NCBI GenBank assembly: GCA_026315105.1 | Contig: CM048744.1 | Span: forward strand, 315,649,270-315,713,269 | DNA: 64,000 nucleotides | Direction of reading: 5' to 3' | From: Locusta migratoria | Lineage: Eukaryota; Arthropoda; Insecta; Orthoptera; Acrididae | In this document: positions 45,724 to 56,860 of the stretch, piece by piece | Layout of the letters: each line of letters opens with the position of its first letter | How positions within the stretch are numbered: the stretch's first letter is position 1 | Program-made: the position numbers and the translations under genes | The notes under the pieces: model-generated | Database searches by the model: none | What the model was told of the DNA's origin: nothing | The model's input: only the letters and a program-made list of their open reading frames with translations

Positions 45724-46860
45724 AATTCGGTAATGGTAGGTCTGGTTGTTCACGGTATAACGCTTTCCACTTCAATAAATGCATTATAAAACTAAATATC
45801 TTTCACTTGAAGAACTGATAATCAACGTGTTTGCTAGTGAGGGCTTTCCTGAATTCATAAAAATTGTTTCGGTCTGTAATTAATGAACGTAAAACTTAAT
45901 ATAGGAGAAACGAGAAATGAACCATATCGGTTCCAGTTTAAGCATGAAGATTTATCGTATTCCGTGATTGTAAAATTTATTGAGATGTAATTTATGGATG
46001 TTGTGCGAACTGTAAACACGTAGAGGGTATCGTGTCTGTTAACGCTGGGTCTTTTATATTCCGTACTGTTCCCGACAAATCGACATCCATTGTGTTCTTT
46101 ATATTTGCAAGTACTGTACTACACGTCACACAGACAGCAGATACTGGCAGCAAATTAATTATAACGAGTAGAGGGTTCATTCCCTTGTTCATTAAATTCG
46201 CTTCGAGAACGCCGGAAAAAATGGACCACTAAAATTACTCATTAAAATCAGTGACGTGACCTGGAACAGCAGCACAGGTGTCACCGATACACATATTTAC
46301 AAGGTATATGGAAAACGCTGAATTAAAGTATATTAGATTTTAACATCCTGATGGAGAGCGTTTATTGGATTCAGAAGACGTGAATTACATTATTTGCCGT
46401 CTTGACTTTTGAACTGGTTACATACATAAATACGATCACTGCACATCGTATTTAAACCCAAAGAAAGCATGCGACAAACTCTTCCCCAGTGTGGGAAAAT
46501 TTATTAGCAGACATCGGTAGTGGAAAATTCTTATGAAAGTAGGGAGTCGGTCCTCAAGCGTGCTCGGGTAAACCGCTCTCTAAAATCGGGATATCTGCCT
46601 TCGAATTGCGGTCCCGCACAATTTTTTATACTCCAACAATAAATTTTACAGCTGATGCTTGTTCAGATTCGCAAGAAGAAATTATGAGGAAGTATAGGTG
46701 TCCGCCATTATTTCGAAAGACTCCTCAAGGTATTCCAGCCATTTCACCGACCGAGCTGACTCATGCTGGCTACGTGTGAGATTACAGTTTGTCAAATACT
46801 AATGGAGATGTTGTAGATGAAACTGAAATCTGGAATATGTGTCTTAACTGAAGTCGGCTA
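45724..46860. other. Spacer, nothing recognised
   Basis: AT-rich; the two opposite 66-codon frames at 45992-46232 mirror each other and have no family match. Confidence 0.5.
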
Positions 46861-47060
46861 GCCGGCCGCGGTGGCCTAGGGGACTGAGGCGCTTCAGTCA
46901 CGGTTTGCACGGCCACTACGGTCGGGGGTCCGAATCCCCCCTCGGGCATGGATATTTGTGCCGTCCTTAGGATAAGCTAGTTGATAAGTACTTTGTAAGT
47001 TTAGGGACTGATAACCCCGTAGTTAATTCCCATAAGCTTAACAAACATTTGAACATTTGA
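46861..47060 (+). mobile_element. SINE family A
   Basis: Complete copy; B-box has one change (GGTCCGAATCC). Duplication AAGTCGGCTA at 46851-46860 and 47061-47070. It shares GGATAAGCTAGTTGATAAGT with the copy at 44711, so both derive from one subfamily. Confidence 0.94.
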
Positions 47061-47399
47061 AAGTCGGCTAAAGCAGTTCATATGATGTGCAAGAAAATTT
47101 CTGGGAAGTAAATCTACTCCGCGACGGTTTAATCGAGGAACTATCAGAGGAGTAGATAGGAAAACGGATGTTGGATAGCAAGTAGCTAAGGAAAGACAGC
47201 GAACATTGAGCATGTGTAGGACCTAAGGCATCAACCATGTAGTAACATACGAAATCAGTAAAAAGAGGGGGAAAAATAGGAAACTGGCAACACTTTTATT
47301 AAATCAAAATGTTGAGAAATGTTCGAAGCGTCAAACGACATTAAAACAATCTATACCAATAGTAAATCTGTAAATGTAGGCCTGTAGCTGTTTCCTTCA

Positions 47400-48055
47400 A
47401 TCTTCAAAACTACCTGACGAATTTTCTTGCGGTTTTCTCAGGAAACAAGAGAAAAGTTGGGCTCAACATATAGGAATAATTTTATCAAAATCGGATCACG
47501 GAAAAAAGGTATCGTAGTTTTAAGTGCTTTCAGTAACCGTCGTGTCTTTTTTTTTTTTTTTTTTTTTTTTTTAACTATTAAAAACCTCTTTTCTCCAAAA
47601 CTACTTCACGAGTATCCATGGGGCTTTAGCAGGTAAATTGAGCGTAACTGGACAATATGTAGACTTCGGTTCATAAAATTCGGATAACGTAAAAAAAGAA
47701 TATCGTAATTTCAAATTTTTTATCTACGACCGTTATGTCTGATTGTCTCTTTTAACGCGTATATCTCCAAAACTACTTGACGAATTTTCATGGGATTTTC
47801 ACTCGTAAATTTGGAACATCGTGCCATTACAAAAATGCTTCAATAATTACAATCGGATCACAGAATAAAAAAATATCGTAATTTAATCATTTGCTTAAAA
47901 ACCATCGTGTACGTCTATTTGTTGAGAGTAAACTCCAAAAGTATTACAATAACCTTCATGGATTTCCACAGGTAAATTGAGAATAGTTTGGAGAGTATCA
48001 TAGGCTTAGTTTCATCAAAATCGGATCAGGAGAAAAAAGATATCGTAATTTGTAG
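47400..48055. repeat. Four-unit degenerate tandem repeat, 168-191 bp period
   Basis: The landmark CCAAAACTACTT(G/C)ACGA occurs near 47404, 47595, 47768 and 47937, and TATCGTAATTT near 47509, 47699, 47873 and 48040. Unit spacing is 191, 172 and 168. The first unit contains a T26 run (47547-47572). Tandem internal units of this kind are common near one end of insect Helitrons. Confidence 0.8.
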
Positions 48056-48099
48056 TTTCTGGAGTATACTACGCTTGAATTGCAGCGTAGTATAGCAAA

Positions 48100-48985
48100 G
48101 ATCCGATAGAGGCGGTGTTACTGGCATAGTATACCAAATAACTAATATAAGGCGATGCTGCGTTGTTTATTCTCATAACTAAAGTGTAATACATTGAAAC
48201 GAGGGCTATGATTTTCCTTACGGCAGTGGTGTAGTTATTGATGTTGGTAACGGCCGTTGAATCCTTTTCGAAAAATTAGTCGCGTACTATGAGCTGAATA
48301 ATTCTTAGCATTGATAATGAAATAAATAATTAATGTTGTCTCGATCAGTAAATTAATTATTCCCTCAAGTGAATATTTCGTTGCCAACGTCAACATACTA
48401 AATTGCTGCCACTGCAAGTAAAATTTAACCCAGGTGCTTCTTTGTGCGGGTATCATTTGAATTTAAAATATAACGACATTCCTTCGCGTCTATCGATACT
48501 CTAATTTACATAACAATTCTTTGCAAGGAAAATGGAATTTATGTAGTTCATTTTCTAATTTCGGTCTATCTTCATTACATTTTGAGTGCATTCTCTTTAG
48601 GAATGGAAAAAGCGAGGCGACATTAGTTACATAGTACACCAAATTACTAATTATGGCGTTGCTGCGTTTTTTTTTTTTTTTTGTTTTTTTTTTTTTCATT
48701 CTCATAACTGTGGTATAATACATTACAAGAAGGGGTACAACGCGACGGCGTTGTGCGCTGATGTTGGCAACTGCCGTTGAATGCTTTCTCAGAAATCACT
48801 CACGTAGAATAAGGAGAATTATTCTTTATGTTCACGATGAAATAAATAATTTACGCTGTCCTGGTCAGTAAATTAGTCATCCTAGTAATGCAAATAGTTC
48901 GTTGCCAACGATAGGAAACTAAACCGCTGCCACTGAAATTAAAGTTTATCCCAGGTAGGACACAAAAGAATAATTGATTTCCTCT
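48100..48985. repeat. Direct duplication of about 380 bp, offset 520 bp
   Basis: 48100-48475 and about 48620-48985 share ACCAAATAACTAATATAAGG-like, ATGTTGGTAACGGCCGTTGA (48241 against 48761), GATGAAATAAATAAT and GTTGCCAACG blocks in order, with many substitutions and an added T run at 48668-48697. Confidence 0.8.
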
Positions 48986-49857
48986 TTCTACTTGTAACCC
49001 ATAAGCTTTGCAATGTCATAGAAAGAAAAGAAGTGCATCTTTCAACGGGTATAACCACTACATTACGCATAGAGTAGAAATATCTATGGAGTGAGCATTG
49101 GCTTCTGTGTATCTTCTCAACAGTAAGCTCGGAATTACCTAGTGATACTGAGACAAATCCAATCTTTCCACATATTTATTTGCTCTTAGAATTGGTTTGT
49201 ACCGCATTGGCTGCAGAAAAACCCCACCTCCTTTTCGCAGAGAAACCACGTAACATAAAATAATATCTAAATAAATGTGTCGCACAAGCAACAGGAAAGT
49301 TGAGGAAGATTCGCTAAAAGGGCCATTTACAAATAGTCATCCGTCTTACCCGAACCAAAAAGGACCAAGATGAAGTCGTGGATTAGCAGATTTTTTCCAA
49401 CATCAGACGATATTTCCACCTTAATGTTGAGGGCAGAAAATCTGAATGCTCACTCCAGAGATATTTCTGCTCTGTGCCTGCCACTAGAGATAATATACAC
49501 ACGCGAGCGACAAACTCATCAGATACGTCCCTGCTTTCATAATTGTTCGGTACAACATTGTGATTAAAGTTTGTAATTACTTACTTTTGTTGCGGACTAT
49601 GTAAGATAAAGACGTCTTCTTTTGCAGAGACAATTGTACTTAGAGTTATAATCCAACTTCTGGAAATATAGTTCTATTACACAAGATCGATTTCCAATTC
49701 ATGGTTTACTAAGTAATCACTGCAGGACGCGAGGACATGTATTAGCCGAATGAGTGGCCTATGCTGCTAACACTGTCAAGACAATTCACTGGAAATACTA
49801 CTATATTTAATGGAAATTTCTGTACAGACGATCAGCTGCCGCCTTTCCTTCAACGAT
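48986..49857. other. Interior of the Helitron candidate, nothing recognised
   Basis: No coding family; the frame 49370-49567 (65 codons) has no family match. Confidence 0.45.
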
Positions 49858-49990
49858 TACCGCAGAGGAAGACCAAAGAGATGGATACAGTAAGTACATT
49901 CAGACACATGTAGGTTGCCTGAGGCTTGCTCAGGATAGGGTATTGTGAAGAGCTACATCAAACCAGTCTCCGACTGAAGACCACAACAAC
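49858..49990 (+). mobile_element. RTE-like LINE, extreme 3' scrap
   Basis: CCGCAGAGGAAGACCAAAGA, GATGGATACAGTAAGTACAT, GGCTTGCTCAGGATAGG and ACTGAAGACCACAACAAC match the ends of the four longer copies. A very short 5'-truncated insertion or fragment. Confidence 0.85.
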
Positions 49991-50525
49991 TTTATCGCAC
50001 ATTGACACCACCATGACGTTTTATTTAAACAGACATGAACCAGACATTCAGTATTCGTCAACTTTCCTATAATATGGAGCACTGCATACAGAATAACTTC
50101 ATTGTCCCCAGTGTAACACTGCAACATTCTAATACTTCCGCATACACTTACTGTGGGAGATAAACAGTTTAGTACCACGCTGTAGAATCAATACATGGCG
50201 CTGTTATTATTATTACTAAATCTCATCTAAAAGATAGAAGTGTTTTCAGAAGTTTATGCCAGATAGACAATTATACGCCTCAATCTTAACTTTATGAACA
50301 CTAACAATGAATTTACATCGTTCCAGAGTACAGACTTCATTTGATTTCAATTTTTTTTATGAAAAACCTTTTAAATTTGACGTCTTGGCTAGGAGAACTG
50401 AGTTTACTGACAGAGCGATCCAACAACGATTCTGATTTTGCTGACCTAGTTCCGAAACCCTAGAAAAAATTATATACACAGGTCCGTCTTTAACAACCGC
50501 TGCGAAGCACGGGCATATAAGCTAG

Positions 50526-52382
50526 TCTCAAATAATAAAATTGAATGGATCTGCCTTTGCCTCAAGTACGACAGCTTTACTTGCGCCGATAAGTACTTTC
50601 GGGTCATCGACAGGGCTTTTTGGCTTTGCGCTGTTAAATTGTTATAATATGTTTGCATTTATTTCACTGTGGTATTTACTTAAATTTAACTTTACTGCCC
50701 ACATAATCTTATTTTATAACAATCTTGTCATATATGCATGATCATTACAGCAAATATTTACTGTTTCAGGTATGAAAAAAGCTTGTGTGTTCGTTTTTTT
50801 TCCAAAATGCGCCTTCTAATGCCAAATTTAACTTCGCTGAACGTCGGAAATTGTTCGTGTTAATGATAACGGTTTCTTTTACTAGGTCCCTCTCTACTCC
50901 ATCGTAACTTTAAGCATTTCTCTCCTGTTATGTGAAACGAACACTATTTCTAGAGCAAACTTCGTCAGTTATGAAATTTTACTAAGGTGATTACTGGCCA
51001 CAAGTAATAAATTTAACATTCATCGTTTTAGCTCAATTAAGTACATATTGAATGTCACATTGAAAGTTGTCTGTTTTATAATATTTATTAAATATAATTT
51101 ATTTTGTGGATTGGTCGTGGAGATGGAACTGGGATTTGCTATCTGGCCGTGTGAGTATGTGTGATCTTGTTTGTCTGACTAGCAGTGATTTCTGTTGATA
51201 AACGATAGGTTACGTAAAATTCAGATTTTCCACACATAAGAAAAGCACATCAAATTCTTTATGACTGTTCCACCCACTGGTTTAAAAACTAAGTCCTGAT
51301 AGTAAATTATGTGAATAAATAATTTTTTTTTTTTTTGGCGTCAGGCCCGCGCAACGGATAACTCAGTCGTGCATTGCTATGAAAAGAAGCTCTAACTGAT
51401 CCGTTAATTACTTCCATAAATTATTTCAAAATGAATGCATCACTTTAATGCGGTGGTTGCCTCATCACAGTGAAACACATCATTATCGAGCGTTGTTAAT
51501 CACCTAATTAATTTATCAAAAAATGATCCCTTGAAATTCTCTACTCACAGTTAATACAAGCACATAAAATTTGACTTAACCCACAGATAAGCACTCTACC
51601 TTTGATATTTCACTCATTGTAACTGCCTCATCATTATCATATTTTCAACATAGTTTTCAACAATCCTAACCTGGACCCTAATTATTTTAGTGAAAGTTAT
51701 CTGTTAAAACATAAACTCACAGAGCCACCACGTGCAAGTACGTTTGAGATTAATACTTTTACTTCACTTCAAAACAACTCACATCAATTAACTGGTCGTA
51801 AAACTTATTTGAGGAAAAAATGGAAGTTTCTACACTACAAAATAATGAAAGAGAAATTTCGTTATCACACTTATATTGAAAATTAAAAAGCAACATCATT
51901 ACATAAACATATACATATTATCTTATACATTCTTAGTCTGAACATGTTCATTCTACTCAGCAGTCGAGCTCACAGACATCCTCTGCCCACAGCTCACAGT
52001 TCAACCTCCCACTCCGCCCGCTACATTACAACAACAAGACACGACTGCCCATTCCCATCGTTACACTGAGACACCCCACCATTACCAGACAGAGCAATAA
52101 TGCTACACCTCTGACCAAGGAAGCTAACTATACAGTTTATACTCTGACTTACGGGAATCTTATTCACAAAATAATAATTCCAACAGAATATTACAAAATA
52201 TTAAATCCAACTGAATATAGACCCCTCGCAATGTGGCAGAAGGGGAAGAAAATAAAAATAAAAGCAATTTCTGCCCCTCAAGCAACGCTTGTAGCTACTT
52301 TTCTAAAACTCTGAAAATCTCAAAACTAGGAAGACATCCGGCCAGCTCGAAAATATTTACACACGCCAATTCGGGATATAAA
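50526..52382. other. AT-rich spacer, nothing recognised
   Basis: About 1.9 kb with no element ends, SINE boxes or protein family. 51950-52090 is moderately C-rich. Confidence 0.5.
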
Positions 52383-52513
52383 TCAAATGTTCAAATGTTT
52401 GTAAAGCTTATGGGACTTAACTAGGGGGTCATCAGTCCCTGAACTTACAAACTACTTATCAACTACTTACGAACTAGGACGGCACAAATATCCATGCCCG
52501 AGGGGGATTCGAA

Positions 52514-52565
<52 letters not shown>

Positions 52566-52759
52566 AGTTCAAATTTTTGTACAGCTTATGGGACTTAACT
52601 ACGGGGTTATCAGTCCCTAAACTTACAAACTACTTATGAACTACTTAAGACTAAGGACGTCACAAATATCCATGCCCGAGGGGGCATTCGAACCCCCGAC
52701 CGTAGTGGCCGTGCAGACCGTGACTGAAGCGCCTCAGTTCCCTAGGCCACCGCGGCCTG
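52383..52759 (-). mobile_element. Compound SINE family A: two copies joined by an A49 run
   Basis: The left part 52383-52514 is a tail-to-B-box half SINE (minus strand) cut at GATTCGAAC. A run of 49 A follows (52515-52563). The right part 52564-52759 is a whole minus-strand SINE ending GCGGCCTGC. GGGATATAA occurs at 52374-52382 and again at 52760-52768, so the pair may have entered as one unit or grown in place. In this orientation a SINE tail would read as T, so the A run is not a normal tail. Confidence 0.8.
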
Positions 52760-52768
52760 CGGGATATA

Positions 52769-53693
52769 ACTAAGAGCCGAACCTGCACGTGCGAGAACAT
52801 GGCCGAAGAAAAAGAGAGAGAAAGTCTGTTTTGCGTCATTTGATGACACGAAGTGCGTGACTCGTAAATGGAAACGCAAAATAATGAGCAGGTTGCAGTG
52901 ATGCTAGGCACTGTGTGGCGGCTGTGATGTGTGCAACAATCGGCGTGTCCGGTGGAAGCGGCAGGTGGCCCGCGGCCGGCGCGTTTAATAAGGAGGCCAG
53001 GCCGCCTGCGGCATCTAATTTGGCGGCGGCGGCGCAGGCAGCAGGTGGTGTTGTTAATACAGCGCCCGCCGCCTGCCGCCTGCGGGTCAAGTGCCGACCA
53101 TTGTGCGACGCGCCATGCCCCCACCCCTCCCTCCCTCTGCTTCCGCCTCTCCCTCCACCTCTGCCTCTGCTCTGCCTTCGTTATCGCTGACGGCGGGCGG
53201 CGGGAGGACGAATTTCCGAGGCAGCCAGAGATTCCGTCAGGCTCAACAGTTTCACCGCGTTGCAGTGCCAATCATCTTCGTCCTAAACTCCAAAATCAGT
53301 TAGAAAGAGGGACTTACCTAGGTCAGGCACGTACACATTCCTCTGAACCTTAGGCTTCTTTTGTTTGAGCTCATGGGACGTCTTGTAAAATGCGATAGCA
53401 TTGCTGCTAGAACATAAAGTCATAAATATACTGAGGTGACAAATGTCACGTGTCACCACCAAATGTCATTTCGGACTTTTTTTTTCATTTCCGATGTAAC
53501 GCCGTAATTGGACGCAACCTTAGGTCTAAGTGGAGTAGAGGGCAAACCACGCTGTCTGTCTTATACGCCAATTGCAGATGGGCGCCGACTGTTGTAGAAG
53601 TAATGTCGCAGAATAATATATACAGAGAACATCCCATAAATCACTTTCCCACTGTAGTTCCGACACAGGACGGTGTCTGTCAGGCTTGATGCG
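52769..53693. other. Spacer with GC-rich island at about 52900-53260
   Basis: GC block with frames open on both strands up to 203 codons (minus, 52660-53271, running through the SINE) and 140 codons (plus, 52931-53353). Pro/Ser/Arg-rich translation reflects the composition. The strongest of the GC islands; if any first exon or promoter exists in the window this is one candidate, but I cannot support a gene. Confidence 0.4.
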
Positions 53694-53765
53694 TTATGGC
53701 ACAGAGTAACATATACAGAGAGGAAACCCCCCTAAAACACTGTCCTACGCTCCCCTCGTAGTTCA
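53694..53765. repeat. Dispersed repeat, copy 2 (pair at 15000-15077)
   Basis: TATGGCACAGAGTAACATAT, then a C run and CCCTCGTAGTTC, as at 15000-15077. Confidence 0.7.
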
Positions 53766-53769
53766 GTTG

Positions 53770-54010
53770 CAACAACTGAATGAAGATGGGGATCGCATTG
53801 TTGGTCACTTAATTTTTAGCGACGAACCACTTTTCACCCTTATGGGAAGTGAACAGGTATAATTGTCGATCCTGGGGTACAAAGCAACCACACGCATGCA
53901 TTGGATTTAAACTTTATTCCCCAAAAGTTAGTGTACTATGTGCATTGTCACGTCGAAAACTGTTGGGGGCCATTCTTCTTCGCCTAGAGCTTAATCACTG
54001 GTTGTTCCTA
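53770..54010 (+). mobile_element. Tc1/mariner-superfamily transposase fragment
   Basis: ACTGAATGAAGATGGGGATC reads as the LNEDGDRI region, then HLIFSDEPLFTLMGS (first catalytic Asp in SDE kept). After a frameshift, MNRYNCRSWGTKQPH, KVSVLCALSRRKLLG and a decayed end follow. The second and third catalytic residues are missing. No terminal repeats located. Confidence 0.65.
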
Positions 54011-54310
54011 CTGGGACATGTTGCATCCTCTTATGTGTGTATCCCGGTACATCACTGTGTCATCAGTGTTGTCTATCGACAGGGGCCGTTCCATGGCCAT
54101 ATTGGCGAGTAGAGCTATCGGGAATTTATCATACCACGCTGTGTCGGTATACATGAAGAAAAAAAATTCCAAAGTTTCTCTTTATAATGGCATATGTATG
54201 ATATCTGTACAATTTTTGGTTCTTGTGCAATAAAAAATTGAAAGTGTTTCCGGACTGGACATTAAACTTGCTACACCAAGAAGAAATGCAGATAATAAAC
54301 AGGTATTCTA

Positions 54311-54505
54311 GTTTTCAAAATGAATTGCCAAGATCTCACATTAATAATTTATTAAATAACGACCGGTTTCGGTGTACAGTGACACCATCATCTTGTCATA
54401 TATATATATATATATATATATATAATCTGGTCATCTTGTTAAAAAAATTGGGTATAAAATAACAAGTGCAACATTGCACTTAGTCACTACATAAAAAAAA
54501 TACAC
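54311..54505. repeat. CGGTTT-type repeat with (AT)n, inside the Tc1 leader
   Basis: AATGAATTGCCAAGATCTCA, ATAACGACCGGTTTCGGTGT and GTGACACCATCATCTTGTC match the repeats at 33040 and 37199. It contains (TA)n at 54400-54424. It lies where a normal Tc1 leader would be, so it inserted into or replaced that leader. Confidence 0.7.
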
Positions 54506-54565
54506 AAGTTAACCGATTTCTCATACACAAACAGCAGTTGACCGGCGTTGTGAAATGTTGTTGCG

Positions 54566-55594
54566 ATGCCTCGTGTAAATAGGACAAGTGCGTACCATGA
54601 CGTTTCCGACTTTGATAAATGTCTGATTGTAGCCTATCGCGATTGCGGTTTATCGTTCGCAAAATTGCTCCTCGCGTTGGTCGCGATCCAATGATTGTTA
54701 GCAGAGTATGGAATCGGTGGACTCAGGAGGGCAATGCAGAACGCCGTGCTGGATCCCAACAGCCTCGTATCACTAGCAGTCGAGATGATAGGCATCCTAT
54801 CCGCATGGCAGTAACGGATCGTGCAGCCACGTCTCGATCCCTGAGTCAACAGGTAGGGACGTTTGCAAGTCTACAACCATGTGAATGAACAGTTCGACAA
54901 CGTTTGCAGCAGCATGGACTAGCAGCTCGGAGACCATGGCTGCATCACAGACTGGAGCGCCTGCGATGGTGTACCTAATGACGAACTTGGGTGCACGAAT
55001 GGCAAAACGTAATTTTTTCGGATGAATCCAGGTTCATGATGATCGCATCCGTGTTTGGTGACATCGCGGTAATCGCACATTGGAAGCGTGTATTTGTCAT
55101 CGCCATACCCGCTTATTACCCGTCGTGATGGTATGGGGTGCCATTGGTTACACGTCTTGGTCACCTCTTGTTCGCATCGACGGCACTTTGAACAGTGGCC
55201 GTTACATTTCAGTTGTGTTACGACCCGTGATGTTACCTTCATTCGATCCTTGCAAAACCCTACATTTCAGCAGGATAAAGCACGACCGAATTTTGCAGGT
55301 CCTGTACGGGCCTTTCTGAATACGGAAAATGTTCGACTGCTGCCCTGGCCAGCACATTCTCCAGATCCCTCACCATTGGTAATGTCTGTTCAATGGTGTC
55401 CGAGCAACTGCCTCGTCACAATACGCCAGTCACTACTCTTGATGAACTGTGGTAGCGTGTTCAAGCCGCATAGGCATCTGTACCCGTACAAGCCATCCAA
55501 GCTCTGTTTGACTCAATGCCCAGGAGTATCAAGGCCGTTATTACGGCCAGATGTGGTTGACATGGGTGAAAATGTAATCACATGTCAGTTTTAG
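54566..55594 (+). pseudogene. Tc1-type transposase, frameshifted
   Basis: The start ATG at 54566 opens MPRVNRTSAYHDVSDFDKCL (HTH domain 1), then a shift near 54655. The second half of the HTH reads SRVWNRWTQEGNAERRAGSQ. The first catalytic Asp survives (NVIFSDESRF, near 55015), but a deletion follows. AIGYTSWSPLVRIDGTLNSG lies in frame near 55140 and FQQDKARPNFAG (second Asp kept) near 55265. The DDE third residue region reads SPDPSPLVMSV, so the catalytic Glu of the expected PIENVW is lost. The 107-codon and longer frames are pieces of this one gene (about 340 codons when whole). Confidence 0.88.
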
Positions 55595-55672
55595 TATGAT
55601 ATATTTGTCCAATGAATATTCGTTTATCATCTGAATTTCTTCTTGGTGTAGCTATTTTAATGGCCAGTGATG

Positions 55673-56052
55673 TACATAGTGTTACATAGGCAAGAAGCAC
55701 ATCCAAGAAATTGTAAGTCGCAGAGTGCTACTGAATCTCTTCGACAGTTGCGTTGAATTACTCGTAACATGGCCGTTTGTTCAGTTTAGTACACATGCTT
55801 TCCCATGTGAGTGCTCACATACTACCGTTGCATTAAGAGTCACTTTACCGAAAGTTCAGAAGAAAAATAGTGACATGTACTGCATCGGGTAAATCATGGA
55901 AGCTCTATATAGCTGACTAGCTATAAGCTGTTTGTTTCTAGTAGTGCATAATAATTTTAAGGAAATTTGTTTAAAATATTTTTATTTGTAGATACTACAT
56001 ATTAGTTGTGGTAGCTATTACAGCTTCAAACAAAAAGTCATATGTTAAAGGG
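55673..56052. mobile_element. piggyBac-type MITE, 5'-truncated copy
   Basis: Collinear with 9540-9936: CATAGTGTTACATA, TCTTCGACAGTTGCGTTGA, CTGCATCGGGTA, ATGGAAGCTCTATATAGCTG and the end GTTAAAGGG followed by TTAA (56053-56056). The first 100 bp are missing; the adjoining Tc1 end lies exactly at the break. Confidence 0.8.
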
Positions 56053-56084
56053 TTAAAAAGTACGTTTGTGTTGAAAATAGTAAT

Positions 56085-56345
56085 TTTTTATCATTTTAGA
56101 ATGTCATGTAGCACAAACAGTTTTACCAAAATGTTCAATGTGAGCACCATTTGTCACACGGCGCACATCAGGTCTATAGCCGAATTCTTCCCAAACGGTG
56201 ATAAGTGTGTCTAGTGATTACAGCAACATGCTTCAATCCGGTTTCTTAATTCAGAGACGCCATCTGGTAGCGCAGGCACGTACACACAATCATTGATGAC
56301 GCCCCAAAGCGCATTGAGGCGCTATAATCTAACCAGCAGAGCGAA
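56085..56345 (-). mobile_element. Tc1/mariner transposase, C-terminal fragment
   Basis: Minus-strand translation gives LWGVINDCVYVPALPDG, SELRNRIEACC and QMVLTLNIL, the end of a DDE protein (after the third catalytic Asp) as in elements whose C-terminus is NGGHFEHLL-like. Several stops. No terminal repeat located. Confidence 0.6.
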
Positions 56346-56356
56346 ATTTTATTGAC

Positions 56357-56860
56357 ACTTTCTTGAGGATGTACACATGATCACACAGAGACATACGGGA
56401 GGACAGTGACCAGAGCGCGCGAAATTTAGATGCTAGTACCGTGTAAACCCTCCTTTTGCAGCAATGCAATCTGCAATTTTCCCATGGAGACAATCATAGA
56501 AGTGCAAAATTTAGTCTTTTAGTAAGGCCTATCATGAAATTTCCGCCGCGTGCCTCAGTTGGACCAGAATTCGTACCAGTCGTACTGGCCGCGCCAAGAT
56601 GACGTTTCATCCGGTCCCAAACATACACAATTGGAGACAGATCTGGGGATCGTGCTGGTCAGGGCAGTTGACGTACACCTTGAAGAGCACATTGGGTGGC
56701 ATGGGATACACGTGGACGTGAATTGTTCAGTTATAAAAGCATATTGCCTCGGTGCATGAATGATGGTTTCAATGTAGCGTGCAATGTTGAATGTTACCTC
56801 AATGAACACGAGTACCGAACGGCCAGTGTAGGATATGGCTCCCCGCACCATTCTGCACGA
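56357..56860 (-). mobile_element. Tc1-like fragment, left half of a head-to-head pair
   Basis: Minus frames: MVRGAISYTGRSVLVFIE, ARYIETIIHAPRQYAFI, then in another frame LPPARSPDLSPI-like and WDRMKRHLGAAS pieces, followed by the 3' untranslated region (to 56357: AATTTAGATGCTAGTACCGT, CTTGAGGATGTACACATGAT). An internal deletion removes the second catalytic Asp region. The N-terminal half is absent. Confidence 0.7.

Larger units (their letters stand above)
47350..50525. mobile_element. Non-autonomous Helitron candidate, both ends
   Basis: The left end starts TCTATACCAATAGTAAATCT, preceded by A. The right end has CCGCTGCGAAGCACGGGCAT (a hairpin), ATAAG, CTAG (50522-50525), followed by T. TC...CTAG between A and T with a 3' hairpin is the Helitron signature. 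The interior has a four-unit tandem repeat, a 380-bp duplication and a LINE scrap, but no Rep/helicase. The pairing of these two ends is an inference; they could belong to different copies. Confidence 0.6.
54250..55672 (+). mobile_element. Tc1-like transposon, full length, broken
   Basis: The terminal repeats CTACACCAAGAAGAAAT(G/T)CAG (left, from 54271) and their inverse (right, to about 55648) extend outward to ACTGGACATTAAACTTG on the left and ATTTTAATGGCCAGTGATG on the right, then TA (55672-55673). The same family as 1-606. Left of the gene a foreign foldback (54311-54505) replaces the usual leader. Downstream the element abuts a piggyBac-type MITE remnant. Confidence 0.85.

Noticed and set aside
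52660..53271. 203-codon minus-strand frame across a SINE and GC-rich block
   Set aside because: It runs through the SINE head and is Pro/Arg/Ser-rich, with overlapping frames on the other strand; composition explains it.
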